This document shows positions 1 through 8,520 of a stretch of DNA of 64,000 bases, piece by piece. The notes below the pieces were generated by a model that worked only from the letters and a program-made list of their open reading frames with translations, had not been told where the DNA came from and did not search any database. A program made the position numbers and the translations under genes. Location: positions 2,604,001 through 2,668,000 of the forward strand of contig NZ_AP018680.1 of assembly GCF_002218025.2 (NCBI RefSeq). The letters are read 5' to 3'. The stretch comes from Vibrio casei (lineage in GTDB: Bacteria; Pseudomonadota; Gammaproteobacteria; Enterobacterales; Vibrionaceae). Numbering within the stretch: the first letter of the stretch is position 1; the number at the start of each line of letters is the position of its first letter.

Positions 1-150
1 ACGACCACCGCCTGAAATGAGAATTTTACGTCCTGGTTTCTTAGCGTGCTCAATGATTAATGTTTTACGACCACGTTTACCCGCTTCTGCAGCGCACATT
101 AATCCAGCGGCACCAGCACCGATGATCACGACATCAAAATGACTACTCAT
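1..150 (-). CDS. NAD(P)/FAD-dependent oxidoreductase, HI0933/YhiN-like (N-terminal 50 residues only)
   Basis: The gene runs off the left edge of the window and only its first 50 codons are visible. They read MSSHFDVVIIGAGAAGLMCA followed by a basic stretch and a KILISGGGR motif. The GxGxxG dinucleotide-binding fold and the G-R-K-I-L-x-S-G-G-G-R motif are typical of the HI0933/YhiN family of flavoproteins, whose physiological role is poorly defined. The ATG is at 148-150. It lies downstream of uspB on the same strand, but a terminator-like hairpin separates the two, so it is probably its own transcript. The family call is good; the substrate is unknown. Confidence 0.8.
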   Translation of the reverse strand, partial: MSSHFDVVIIGAGAAGLMCAAEAGKRGRKTLIIEHAKKPGRKILISGGGR

Positions 151-196
151 AACTACTCTACATTTTCAACGCAAATAACGTCTTTGATAAAACAAA

Positions 197-227
197 AAAG
201 GACGTGCGAGTTTAACGCACATCCTTT
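197..227 (-). terminator. Rho-independent terminator downstream of uspB
   Basis: A 12-bp stem with one mismatch (AAAGGACGTGCG against CGCACATCCTTT) is followed on the minus strand by TTTTTTGTTTTA. It lies between the uspB stop codon and the next minus-strand gene. Confidence 0.75.
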
Positions 228-308
228 AAATGTCACTATTTTAAGCGCATACATACCTATCCAGACGGCATGGCATGAAACCTACTGGCTGATAAAACCG
301 ACCAATAT

Positions 309-632
309 TTACACCATAAAGGTCAGCAACAAGGTGACAAACGTTAAGCCTGCACTTAATACAAACAGCTCGCGCACTTTACTGCATTTATTAATGAAGA
401 CATCTTCATGGTGATGGAGATATTCTTTGTCTTTCAAATAATGGTAAAGGCGAACCTGTTTAGTCATATTACCATGCGTACTGAAAAAACCGCGTCCATC
501 GACTTGTTGGTACAACAAAGGATGAGCTTCTCGCATAATAAAGATAAGCGATCGAAGTGCGGTAAAATAACGCACTAGATTGATAGCAGTCACCAAAGTG
601 AGCGCGGTTAATAAAGTCTCGGCACTGATCAT
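309..632 (-). CDS. uspB: Universal stress protein B (UspB), small inner-membrane protein
   Basis: A protein of 107 residues, the usual UspB length. It has one hydrophobic segment at each end (about residues 3-22 and 88-107) around a charged middle with the conserved [17 protein letters not shown] and GNMTKQVRL blocks. UspB is a predicted integral membrane protein induced in stationary phase in E. coli; its mechanism is not established. The ATG at 630-632 (MISAETLL) is chosen because GGAGG lies five bases before it; a TTG four codons upstream overlaps that ribosome-binding site and is unlikely. It lies just downstream of ftnA, with uspA divergent from the pair. Confidence 0.9.
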   Translation of the reverse strand: MISAETLLTALTLVTAINLVRYFTALRSLIFIMREAHPLLYQQVDGRGFFSTHGNMTKQVRLYHYLKDKEYLHHHEDVFINKCSKVRELFVLSAGLTFVTLLLTFMV

Positions 633-706
633 CTTTTCCTCCAAAACACCGTTAAGTGCAGCAGGAAAAAGACAATCACAAACGGATGCTTTCTATCGCT
701 CTCGGT

Positions 707-1237
707 TTATACCGAAATCGAACCTGCCATCACTGAAGATGTACCTTGTTTTGCTAAGTCAGCTAGATCTTTATCGATAAAAAATAGCGCCTTGCCATCT
801 TCACCAACCAATTCTAGCTTGTCTAAAATCCCTTTAAACAACTTCTCTTCTTCGTGCTGCTCTGCCACATACCACTGCAAGAAATTAAAGGTCGAGTAGT
901 CTTGGCATGTAAACGCTAAATGTGCCAACTTATTGATGCATTGCGTTATCATTTGCTCATGCTCATAGGTTTCACGGAATACCTCACCTAAGCTATCGAA
1001 TTCATGTTTAGGCGCATCAATAGCTCCTAAAATCGGCAGCCCGCCAGTCTCACTCACATAAGTAAAAAGACGTTGCATGTGTTCCATTTCTTCTGTGGCA
1101 TGTTTGCGTAAAAACTCAGCGGCACCTTCAAAGCCTTTGTCTTCACACCAAGCACTCATTTGTAAGTATAGATTGGATGAGAAAAATTCTAGATTTATTT
1201 GCTCATTCAATTGCTCAATCATTGGTTTGGAAAGCAT
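707..1237 (-). CDS. ftnA: Bacterial ferritin FtnA
   Basis: A 176-residue non-haem ferritin that oxidises Fe(II) and stores iron inside a 24-subunit shell in the cytoplasm. The ferroxidase ligands are visible: E17 in the [12 protein letters not shown] helix, E50 and H53 in EEMEHMQRL, and the later glutamates around EHEQ and AEQHEEE. The ATG at 1235-1237 ([13 protein letters not shown]) is preceded by GGAGCCCCAT and matches the family N-terminus; reading further upstream adds 55 residues unlike any ferritin. It is followed by uspB and is divergent from uspA. I saw no strong Fur box immediately upstream. Confidence 0.95.
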   Translation of the reverse strand: MLSKPMIEQLNEQINLEFFSSNLYLQMSAWCEDKGFEGAAEFLRKHATEEMEHMQRLFTYVSETGGLPILGAIDAPKHEFDSLGEVFRETYEHEQMITQCINKLAHLAFTCQDYSTFNFLQWYVAEQHEEEKLFKGILDKLELVGEDGKALFFIDKDLADLAKQGTSSVMAGSISV

Positions 1238-1475
1238 ATGGGGCTCCTTTAGCTTTAAAATAATACAATTTATTAATATGGATAAACTATAGCATGCTCG
1301 TACATCTGATTGGCTAGGTTTGCTTAAATTTATTGCAATAATGAACGGTAAATACTTACTCTCATTCAAGAAAAGCCTAAGATATTGAGAGATCGACAAC
1401 ACTTTTTCAGCTATGGTAATGATAGTCTCGAATTACATTGAATAGTCTCAAACAGATCCCATTGGAGAGCGTATT

Positions 1476-1901
1476 ATGACTTACAAACATATTTTAGTCG
1501 CAGTCGACTTATCGGAAGACAGCGTCATTCTGGTCAACAAAGCTGCAGCACTGGCGAGCGCTTGTGACGCGAAATTATCCTTGATTCATATCGATGTAAA
1601 CTTCACCGACATGTACACAGGTTTCATGGAAATTAATTTTGCAGAAACTCAAAATGCTATGCTGGAATCTGCGCAAAAAAAAATCAAAACCTTAGTCGAA
1701 AGCCTTAATTTCCCAATTACCGAGACCATCGTATCCAGTGGTGACTTATGCAACGAGATTGGTCATGCCATTGATAACCTCAACATTGACCTTGTCATTT
1801 GCGGTCATCACAAAGATTTCTGGAGTAAATTATTATCCACATCACGCCAGCTCATTAATGAAGCCGCGGTCGATATGTTGATTGTCCCTCTAGCGGATTG
1901 A
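1476..1901 (+). CDS. uspA: Universal stress protein A
   Basis: A 141-residue cytoplasmic UspA-family protein, the E. coli UspA length. The N-terminus MTYKHILVAVDLSEDS carries the conserved strand and Asp, and the C-terminal part (DLVICGHHKDFWSKLLSTSR) ends in the UspA-type region rather than the ATP-binding G-x2-G-x9-G(S/T) form, so this is the UspA/UspC type that does not clearly bind ATP. GGAGAG lies ahead of the ATG. It is divergent from ftnA-uspB across about 240 bp, a stress-related gene group. Confidence 0.93.
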   Translation: MTYKHILVAVDLSEDSVILVNKAAALASACDAKLSLIHIDVNFTDMYTGFMEINFAETQNAMLESAQKKIKTLVESLNFPITETIVSSGDLCNEIGHAIDNLNIDLVICGHHKDFWSKLLSTSRQLINEAAVDMLIVPLAD

Positions 1902-1933
1902 TGGGAAGATTGATGTGTTTTCAATTTGAATTA

Positions 1934-1965
1934 ATGTAAACTCAAAAATATTTTTGGGTTTACAA
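1934..1965 (+). promoter_or_regulatory. BirA-type biotin operator upstream of yigM
   Basis: ATGTAAACT and GGTTTACAA are separated by 14 bp. The BirA operator known in gamma-proteobacteria is TTGTAAACC-N(14-16)-GGTTTACAA, so the right half is perfect and the left half has two changes. The interior is also self-complementary: 1936-1963 forms a long hairpin with one G-T pair. The site ends 16 bases before the yigM ATG, a position suited to repression by biotinyl-AMP-loaded BirA. Confidence 0.72.
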
Positions 1966-1981
1966 TTTAAATTGGTGAGTT

Positions 1982-2845
1982 ATGTTTTATCTTTCTGCGG
2001 TCACGCTTTTGTGGGCGTTTTCATTTAGCTTGATCGGCGTTTACCTTGCTGGTCAAGTGGATGCGTGGTTTTCTGTCTGGATCCGTATCGCGCTTGCCAG
2101 TCTCGTCTTCCTGCCTTTTATTAAGGTTAAGGGCATCCCGAAAACGTTCATTATTAAATTAATGGCCATTGGCGGCATTCAACTTGGCTTGATGTATTGT
2201 TTTTATTACCAATCCTTTTTATTGCTTTCTGTTCCTGAAGTGCTCCTCTTTACCGTCTTCACACCCATTTATGTCACCTTAATCTACGATTTTTTCAAAG
2301 GCCGATTTTCGCCTTGGTACTTGGTAACCGCACTCATTGCGGTCATTGGGGCAGCAATCATTAAGTTTTCTGGCGTGAATGACCACTTCTTAACGGGCTT
2401 TTTAGTGGTACAAGGTGCCAACCTTTGCTTTGCGATTGGGCAGGTTGGCTATAAATATTTAATGGAAAAAGAAAAGATTGAATTACCCCAGCATACGGTT
2501 TTTGGTTACTTCTATTTAGGGGCGTTAGTGATCGCGACCATTGCCTTTAGTCTGTTAGGAAATATCGACAAACTCCCCACCACTGGGCTGCAATGGAGCA
2601 TTTTGGTTTACTTAGGGCTCATTGCGTCTGGGCTTGGCTATTTCATGTGGAATAAAGGGGCTTGTATGGCCAATGCTGGTGCGTTAGCCGTCATGAATAA
2701 TGCATTAGTCCCCGCAGGCTTAGTAGTGAATATTTTGATTTGGAACCGAGAGGTGGATTTAACTCGTTTGCTGCTTGGCGGCGCCGTCATCATGCTGTCT
2801 TTGTGGGTGAATGAAACGTGGGTGAAGAAGAAAGCCGCTCAATAA
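1982..2845 (+). CDS. yigM: Biotin transporter YigM (EamA/DMT superfamily)
   Basis: A 287-residue polytopic inner-membrane protein with about ten hydrophobic segments and two EamA repeats. Blocks such as VTLLWAFSFSLIGVYLAGQV, LLFTVFTPIYVTLIYD and LIASGLGYFMWNKGA match E. coli YigM, the biotin importer, closely by eye. The BirA-type operator just upstream independently supports a biotin role. GGTGAG precedes the ATG. It appears to be transcribed alone. The alternative is a generic DMT amino-acid/metabolite exporter, which I consider less likely because of the operator. Confidence 0.87.
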   Translation: MFYLSAVTLLWAFSFSLIGVYLAGQVDAWFSVWIRIALASLVFLPFIKVKGIPKTFIIKLMAIGGIQLGLMYCFYYQSFLLLSVPEVLLFTVFTPIYVTLIYDFFKGRFSPWYLVTALIAVIGAAIIKFSGVNDHFLTGFLVVQGANLCFAIGQVGYKYLMEKEKIELPQHTVFGYFYLGALVIATIAFSLLGNIDKLPTTGLQWSILVYLGLIASGLGYFMWNKGACMANAGALAVMNNALVPAGLVVNILIWNREVDLTRLLLGGAVIMLSLWVNETWVKKKAAQ

Positions 2846-2952
2846 CCGTTACCAAGTAAAACAAAGCGAACGATGGATAAATTAAAACCATAAGAAGAAG
2901 CTATTCATCGCTGCAAATAACATCAATACAGCAATAGTTAGTACAGCAATAA

Positions 2953-3663
2953 TTAATGCAGCGCTTTGCCTAGCGACTTCCGATTTTTATTGCCATCAAT
3001 CATGGCAATCATTGGCATTTGTATAGCCGTGATTTTTTGTTCAATTCTTTCTTCTTTTTTATGAAGTTTCGCTTCTTGTTTGCTTAGCTTTACTTCTTTT
3101 TTCAACACTTTATTATGTTTTTTCGCCAATTTACGCTGTTTTTGAAGTAACTTACTAATCCGCTTTTGCTGCTTTTTCTGAGCCTGCAAACTGTTCTTAA
3201 TCTGCTTTAATTGTTTTTTATTCAAAAGTGACTTAAGTGATGAGCGAGAGGTGTCAATGTCCAAGGTGTTCGATGCTTTAACATGAGAAATATTCTGCAC
3301 ATCAGCAACGTTTTGAATGTCAGAAAGCTTGGGTTCAACAATATTAACCCCATTAGAACCCGAAGAAATAACCACCTGGCTAGCCTCTCTTTCTAATTTA
3401 AGTATTTTCGCTTTAGCAATAATACTCGCGATATTCGAGGCAGCAGGTTTCACTTGCGCTTGAGACAGTTTGTTCGTTTTTTTAGACTGCTTAACAACTT
3501 TTTTCGATGGGCTAAATGCTAAAGCGGTAGGCTTACACAAAGTGCTTTTCTGGCTAGAAACACGAGCACACGACCCACATACAAATTCAGGGTTCGATAC
3601 CAATTGATGGATCTTTCCTGCTTTAATGTCGTGACGCGATACCTTGCATAAAGACTTGGCCAT
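2953..3663 (-). CDS. Unrecognised protein: four-cysteine N-terminal domain plus lysine-rich coiled coil
   Basis: A 236-residue basic protein that I cannot assign. Residues 1-45 are compact and carry C6, C29, C32 and C43 in the order LCKV...FVCGSC...LCKP, which looks like a metal-binding or thiol motif. Residues 46-140 are low-complexity and rich in Ser, Ala and Lys. Residues 145-215 form a strongly charged Lys/Gln/Glu/Leu stretch (KKQLKQIKNSLQ, KLLQKQRKLAKKHNK) that should be a long coiled coil. There is no signal peptide or membrane segment. A Fur-like site lies 28-44 bases upstream of the start, so iron regulation is possible. No neighbour points to a function. Confidence 0.7.
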   Translation of the reverse strand: MAKSLCKVSRHDIKAGKIHQLVSNPEFVCGSCARVSSQKSTLCKPTALAFSPSKKVVKQSKKTNKLSQAQVKPAASNIASIIAKAKILKLEREASQVVISSGSNGVNIVEPKLSDIQNVADVQNISHVKASNTLDIDTSRSSLKSLLNKKQLKQIKNSLQAQKKQQKRISKLLQKQRKLAKKHNKVLKKEVKLSKQEAKLHKKEERIEQKITAIQMPMIAMIDGNKNRKSLGKALH

Positions 3664-3690
3664 AACTGCACACCTAATAAGTGAAATGAC

Positions 3691-3707
3691 ACATTATTAT
3701 CATTGTT
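3691..3707 (-). promoter_or_regulatory. Possible Fur box upstream of the four-cysteine protein
   Basis: On the minus strand the sequence reads AACAATGATAATAATGT. Its core ATGATAATAAT differs at one position from ATGATAATCAT, the centre of the 19-bp Fur consensus. It lies close to where a promoter for the 3663 start would be. This is a by-eye match in AT-rich DNA, so it may be chance. Confidence 0.4.
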
Positions 3708-3832
3708 AATAATAACGATTCTTGTTTCATTTATAGAGGCTAACCCGCCTAGATGCAAGTGAAAATAACTCGCATTTACAACAAAAACTCATGCGAGCAC
3801 CATAAGCCTTTGTTACTTAAACTGAACCCTGA

Positions 3833-3860
3833 ATCCTAAATCCTAAATCCTAAATCCTAA
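3833..3860. repeat. Tandem heptamer repeat, four copies of ATCCTAA
   Basis: Four exact head-to-tail copies of ATCCTAA lie in the gap between two minus-strand genes, 36 bases past the end of the retropepsin-like gene. A short tract of this kind is prone to slippage and copy number may vary between strains. Confidence 0.9.
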
Positions 3861-3895
3861 TTGAGTATTGGGTATTGACATCGTGACGGTAGACA

Positions 3896-4405
3896 TTACT
3901 TATAGATGTATTTCTGTTCGACATCGACTAAAGCAATCGGATTCAGAAATGAGCGACCAAGCAAAATATCACTAGTCATGTGATCACGATCAACAAGGTT
4001 AAATGGTGTTTTGTAGGTCTTATCACCTAGCTTAATATCGAGATCCACAATCGGTCTCCGAGATAGTTTAGTGGTGGATGATTGTTTTATTTTCACCCAG
4101 CGTTTAACCGGTAGTGTGATCGCATTACTGATTTTATCTTTCGATTTTAGTTTAAATGACACCATATCTTTGCCGTCTTCTTCAAAATCTTTAATATCCA
4201 GCGCATTAATAGAAGATGTGGTGGCGCCAGTATCAACCTTAGCAATTGTTCTTTGTTCGGTATTCATCACTGTTACCCACTCTTTTTGACCAACAATGAT
4301 TTTATTTTCCAGCGATGCGCACCTCATTTCAGCGTTTGAGTTGCCCGCAGCAAAAACGTTCATCGATAGTAATAGCGAAGACAATAACACAATCATTTTT
4401 TTCAT
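3896..4405 (-). CDS. Periplasmic retropepsin-like protein, 'ATP-dependent zinc protease' family (PF05618 type)
   Basis: A 169-residue protein with a signal peptide (MKKMIVLLSSLLLSMNVFAA, cleavage near residue 20). The mature part begins with a G-x-K-E-W-V strand, then AKVDTGATTSSINA, the D-T-G-A motif of retropepsin-like aspartic proteases, and later LLGRSFL, which matches the second conserved block. The family is often annotated 'ATP-dependent zinc protease' or RimK-associated, names with little biochemical support. The ATG at 4403-4405 has AAGGAA upstream; an upstream start would add 13 residues that spoil the signal peptide. It follows rsmJ closely on the same strand and may be co-transcribed. 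Confidence 0.8.
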   Translation of the reverse strand: MKKMIVLLSSLLLSMNVFAAGNSNAEMRCASLENKIIVGQKEWVTVMNTEQRTIAKVDTGATTSSINALDIKDFEEDGKDMVSFKLKSKDKISNAITLPVKRWVKIKQSSTTKLSRRPIVDLDIKLGDKTYKTPFNLVDRDHMTSDILLGRSFLNPIALVDVEQKYIYK

Positions 4406-4440
4406 TATGAATTCCTTAGATTGGAAATGAACTACAAAAA

Positions 4441-5223
4441 TCAATCCAACATGGCCGCTTTCACATACACATCAAAGCGATTTTTTTTCGTTTCTATCGC
4501 CATACTCGGTTTGTTGTCATCAAGCCATGGAGCATAGTCTGGGCGCTTTACGACAACTCGTTTCGTCGCTAAAGATAAGGCCGGGGCTAATAAGCCATCG
4601 GCATCATTATCCGCGCCAACTAAAGACTGAAACACTCGCATTTCTTTTTTCACCAATGCTGATTTTTTTTTGTTTTCAGGGTGTGGATACATAGGGTCAA
4701 GGTAAACCACATCCGGTCGCTCAAAGTCAGCTTGCTGTGTTAATTGCGTCAAAGCATCATGGCTTGAGGCATGCAATAAACTCATGCGCTCAGTTACCCA
4801 CCCACCAATTTCACTATCTTGTTTCGCGCGTGATAGACCATCATCCAATAGTGCTGCAACCACCGGATTTCGCTCAACCATTTGCACTTTACAGCCTAAT
4901 GAAGCCAAAACAAAAGCGTCGCGCCCTAGTCCCGCCGTGCCATCTAAAATAGTAGGCGTCGCGCCTTTATTAAGCCCGGCCGCTTTGGCTATCGCTTGGC
5001 CTTTACCACCACCAAATTTGCGACGATGAGCGACGGCCCCCCCCGCTAAATCAACATAAATAGCACCAAGTTTGGGTTCATCGGTTTTACGTAATTCCAA
5101 ACGTTCTGCAGTGAGTATTAAAGCAAATACACTGTCTTCTTGATGCGTTAAATGCCAACGCTCAGCAATGCTGGCGAGTTCAGATTCTCTTTGTGGATCA
5201 TCGCAACGTAAACTCAGCTGCAC
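4441..5223 (-). CDS. rsmJ: 16S rRNA m2G1516 methyltransferase RsmJ
   Basis: A 260-residue SAM-dependent methyltransferase that modifies G1516 of 16S rRNA. The SAM-binding motif [18 protein letters not shown] and the catalytic-type motif VYLDPMYPH are both present, as is the family block [12 protein letters not shown]. Its length is close to the E. coli enzyme (about 250). The coding sequence ends 35 bases before the retropepsin-like gene on the same strand. In E. coli rsmJ is a neighbour of prlC; here the two lie about 13 kb apart. Confidence 0.93.
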   Translation of the reverse strand: MQLSLRCDDPQRESELASIAERWHLTHQEDSVFALILTAERLELRKTDEPKLGAIYVDLAGGAVAHRRKFGGGKGQAIAKAAGLNKGATPTILDGTAGLGRDAFVLASLGCKVQMVERNPVVAALLDDGLSRAKQDSEIGGWVTERMSLLHASSHDALTQLTQQADFERPDVVYLDPMYPHPENKKKSALVKKEMRVFQSLVGADNDADGLLAPALSLATKRVVVKRPDYAPWLDDNKPSMAIETKKNRFDVYVKAAMLD

Positions 5224-5269
5224 AGATTACTCCTGAGGAAAGTAGAGGGATAAAATATTTCATCCATTA

Positions 5270-7702
5270 TCATGATGGTATGTTATTGGTAGTAATCTGA
5301 GCTGTCATCAACCGTTCAATCAACGCCTCGAGAGGGGTTGGCGCACAGATTAAATAACCTTGTGCATAATCAATCTTCAATTCTTTCAAACACGCAAGAA
5401 TGGCTTCATTTTCAACAAATTCAGCTACGGTTTTTTTGCCCATTTTCTTCACTAAATCATTGATCGATTTAACGAGAATATAATCCATTTCATCTTCATG
5501 CATATCACGGACAAAGCAACCATCGATTTTAACAATATCCAGCGGCAATGTTTTTAAATAAGCAAAAGAAGACAAACCGGAGCCAAAGTCATCCAATGCG
5601 ATCATACAGCCAAGTTCTTTTAAGCGGGTAAAGAACAGAGTCGCTTCTCGCATATTCCCTACGGCAGCAGTTTCAGTAATTTCAATACAGATTTTATCCC
5701 GAGGCACCGATGTTTTTTGCAATAAGTCCATTAAGAAATCAATGAAGTCTTTATCCCCCATCGATTGGCCTGATAGATTAATCGAACACCGTCCAAGGTT
5801 TGCAACCGCATTGGGATTTTTCTCAAACCAACTTAAGGTTTTTTGGAAGACTTCTCGGTCTATTAAATGTGCTAAATTATAACGCTCAATCGCGGGCATA
5901 AAAATTCCCGGAGACATCAATTGGTTATTTTTATCACGTAAACGCACCAAAATTTCAAGGTTCATTTTATGTATCGGCTTATCACTAATGTCTAAAATCT
6001 GTTGTGCATACAAATCGACTCGCCCATTGGCAAGAGCATCGTAAACCTGATTGACACATTCCATTTCTAATTCACGTCTGCGGACATTTTCATCATCGAC
6101 TCTGTATAAATGCGCGCGATTTCGCCCTTCTTCCTTCGCCAAATTACAGGCAGTATCAGCTTGAGCATGCACCATTTGAGGAGAGCTTGCCGTGTAATCA
6201 ATCATCCGTATACCAATGGAGCAATTCAAATTAAGGTGAATACCCTTCCAAATAAATTCACTGCTGTTAAAGGCTTTTAAAATACACTGTGAAACATTAT
6301 GAATTTCTGACTCATCACAATCTCGTAATAACACCGCAAATTCATCTCCCCCTATCCTCGCTAAAATACCTCGATCTTGCTGGATTAGTTGGCTAAGAAG
6401 CTCGGCGCTATACACAATGGCGGCATCACCAGCTTCATGCCCTACGGTATCATTAATCAGTTTGAATTGGTCCAGATCCAAATAAAACATAATATGAGAA
6501 CGCAAGCTTCCTTTGACTTCTTGTAATGCAATGATCAGCTCTTGTTCAAAATGATTGCGGTTATACAAACTGGTTAATGTGTCATAGTGTGCTTGGTAAT
6601 CGAGTTTTTCCGCGAGAAGATGAGTTTCAGAGATATCTTCACCTACGATTAAAAGCTGCTTGGTCTCTACTATTTGACGAATATTTTCACGGATCCATAC
6701 GATGCGATTGTCTGGAGTAAGATATCGGATTTCTCGACGCCACACGAGTGCTTGACCTTGCTTTGGCTGCAATAATACCTGACGAGCACTAAGCTCATTA
6801 GGTTCAAAATAAAACTCTTTTAGCTTATGCCCCAACATTGCTTTTGTCTCATATCCAAGCAATTGACTAGTAAACTGATTCACCGCTTGAATGCAATTAT
6901 GTTCGTCCAATGTCACCATCATCACGGGCTGTAATTCATAGTAATTACGCAAGCTAGACTCACTTTCAACTAAACGACGTTCAGTGAGTTTTCGCGCCGT
7001 CATATCTTTCGCTTCAAATAAGTACTGCTCGCCATCACCAATGAAATCGGGCAGTTTTTTCAAGGTAATATCAAATACCGCAGGCCCAATGTTACTGTGG
7101 CTAACCTCCCCTTCAAAACGGACGATGCCTTTTTGACAAGCCTCAATGAAGCCCTGCTCCATTTTTATCTTGCCCGTTTTAGCCCATCCGGAATATTCCC
7201 AAATGGGATCATCACGATTAAATAAAGGATCATAAACCAGTTCTTGCAGCGTTTGATTGCTGGATAATATTCGACCTTCAGAGTCCAGAATAGCCATATG
7301 CTGATGGCTAACATCATAAATAGTTTCAAGTAAATATTGGCTTTGGCGAGATTGCTTTTCACTTAAACTCACCCGCTTCAAATGCTTCAATAAAAGAATA
7401 ATAATGGTGCCAAAAACAGCGCTATAAATGACAAACATCAAAATTTCATTTTCATGTCCCATCCACAAAGATTTGGGGTTATTCGAAATAGATATTCTAG
7501 GTGCAGGATTTAACGTAACAGTCTCTACAGACAAAGCCGCATCAAGGCCTTGCAGTAGCTCATCTGTCCACGCAAACCCTTTATGGTAGGAATGCATAAC
7601 CAACACGTTACTTTTTTCAGTTTCATGGCTTGCTGAGCACGCTAATGTGTAACTAAAAAAGAGAACCAATATAAAATAACGAAATATTGAATGCATTTGC
7701 AC
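5270..7702 (-). CDS. PAS-PAS-GGDEF-EAL cyclic-di-GMP enzyme with a shortened periplasmic sensor
   Basis: An 810-residue membrane protein. Residues 1-24 are a signal sequence or lipoprotein-like leader (FFSYTLACS). Residues 31-58 (SNVLVMHSYHKGFAWTDELL) match the very start of the ABC-substrate-binding-type sensor domain found in many GGDEF/EAL proteins, but the rest of that domain, normally a few hundred residues, is missing and a membrane helix follows at about 86-106. Two PAS-like regions lie at about 122-238 and 250-362, GGDEF is intact at 451-455, and the EAL domain reads EIL at 583-585 with DDFGSG at 704-709 and the later K and E residues kept. No RxxD inhibitory site precedes GGDEF. It is probably a bifunctional cyclase/phosphodiesterase; the net activity cannot be read from sequence. 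Confidence 0.85.
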   Translation of the reverse strand: MQMHSIFRYFILVLFFSYTLACSASHETEKSNVLVMHSYHKGFAWTDELLQGLDAALSVETVTLNPAPRISISNNPKSLWMGHENEILMFVIYSAVFGTIIILLLKHLKRVSLSEKQSRQSQYLLETIYDVSHQHMAILDSEGRILSSNQTLQELVYDPLFNRDDPIWEYSGWAKTGKIKMEQGFIEACQKGIVRFEGEVSHSNIGPAVFDITLKKLPDFIGDGEQYLFEAKDMTARKLTERRLVESESSLRNYYELQPVMMVTLDEHNCIQAVNQFTSQLLGYETKAMLGHKLKEFYFEPNELSARQVLLQPKQGQALVWRREIRYLTPDNRIVWIRENIRQIVETKQLLIVGEDISETHLLAEKLDYQAHYDTLTSLYNRNHFEQELIIALQEVKGSLRSHIMFYLDLDQFKLINDTVGHEAGDAAIVYSAELLSQLIQQDRGILARIGGDEFAVLLRDCDESEIHNVSQCILKAFNSSEFIWKGIHLNLNCSIGIRMIDYTASSPQMVHAQADTACNLAKEEGRNRAHLYRVDDENVRRRELEMECVNQVYDALANGRVDLYAQQILDISDKPIHKMNLEILVRLRDKNNQLMSPGIFMPAIERYNLAHLIDREVFQKTLSWFEKNPNAVANLGRCSINLSGQSMGDKDFIDFLMDLLQKTSVPRDKICIEITETAAVGNMREATLFFTRLKELGCMIALDDFGSGLSSFAYLKTLPLDIVKIDGCFVRDMHEDEMDYILVKSINDLVKKMGKKTVAEFVENEAILACLKELKIDYAQGYLICAPTPLEALIERLMTAQITTNNIPS

Positions 7703-7913
7703 TAACTATGTTTGTGTGACAAGAAATAGGCACATCGTGTACCCCAACATTAACGCCCAATCGGCAGTATTAAAAATCAGACGTTCATTAATAATGACTC
7801 ATGTTGTCAGCCTTACCAACTATTTTACAAATTTTCTCTTTTTTCATGCCATTATATTGACATTAACCAGAAGAAAACGTCTATTTATAACGTTCATATA
7901 ACAGGAAATAACG

Positions 7914-8378
7914 ATGCAACTTTCAACAAGCCGTCTAGATGATCTCGACAAAGCGATTCTGAAAATTTTAATGCGTGACGCTCGTACTCCTTACGCCGAA
8001 ATGGCTAAGCAATTTGATGTCAGTCCAGCTACGATTCATGTTCGCATTGAAAAAATGAAAGCCGCTAATGTGATTGAAGGTACCGAAGTAATCATCAATG
8101 AAAAAAAGCTTGGTTACGATGTCTGCTGTTTTATTGGCATCAATTTGAACGCCGCCCGTGATTACCACTCTGCAATAGCTAAGCTCAATGCGTTAGACGA
8201 AGTGGTTGAAGCGTATTACACAACCGGTGCTTACAATATTTTCGTGAAACTAATGTGTAAAAACATCGAAGAATTACAGTACGTCTTGATTGATAAGTTA
8301 CAAGCCATAGATGAAGTTCAATCCACTGAAACCTTAATTTCGTTGCAAAATCCTATCAATCGTAATGTAAACCCATGA
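7914..8378 (+). CDS. asnC: Transcriptional regulator AsnC (Lrp/AsnC family)
   Basis: A 154-residue regulator with an N-terminal winged helix-turn-helix (residues 8-65, SPATIHVRIEKMKAANVI) and a C-terminal RAM/AsnC effector domain (EAYYTTGAYNIFVKLMCK). It follows E. coli AsnC closely over its length, including LGYDVCCFIGI and QSTETLISLQNPI. E. coli AsnC activates asnA in response to asparagine; asnA is not next to it here. The 210 bp upstream to the divergent GGDEF/EAL gene hold no other gene. An AGGAAA site precedes the ATG. Confidence 0.93.
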   Translation: MQLSTSRLDDLDKAILKILMRDARTPYAEMAKQFDVSPATIHVRIEKMKAANVIEGTEVIINEKKLGYDVCCFIGINLNAARDYHSAIAKLNALDEVVEAYYTTGAYNIFVKLMCKNIEELQYVLIDKLQAIDEVQSTETLISLQNPINRNVNP

Positions 8379-8392
8379 TGTCATCTGACATC
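8377..8392. promoter_or_regulatory. Perfect 7-bp inverted repeat after asnC
   Basis: GATGTCA-TC-TGACATC overlaps the asnC stop codon. The two-base loop is too tight for a good terminator and no T-tract follows, so a protein-binding site in the phoX upstream region is possible. It does not match the Pho box arrangement. Confidence 0.35.
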
Positions 8393-8520
8393 CATGATGA
8401 ATGGGAACTAAGTGATTCTTTTAAAAACGTATTTATTTCAGTCTAGGTTCATATTCTCTTCACATTCCCCCCTTAGTCTTTTGAGATTATAAAAATCTAA
8501 AACCGACTAAGGAATCAATC

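Noticed and set aside
3833..3860. ATCCTAA array considered as telomere-like or CRISPR-like
   Set aside because: The unit is seven bases without spacers; it is a simple slippage repeat in a circular-type chromosome region.
7165..7362. Small hydrophobic frame inside the GGDEF/EAL gene
   Set aside because: It overlaps the PAS region on the same strand in another frame and has no ribosome-binding site.
8377..8392. Inverted repeat after asnC considered as a Pho box for the PhoX-family gene
   Set aside because: A Pho box is a direct repeat of CTGTCAT-like halves; this is an inverted repeat.
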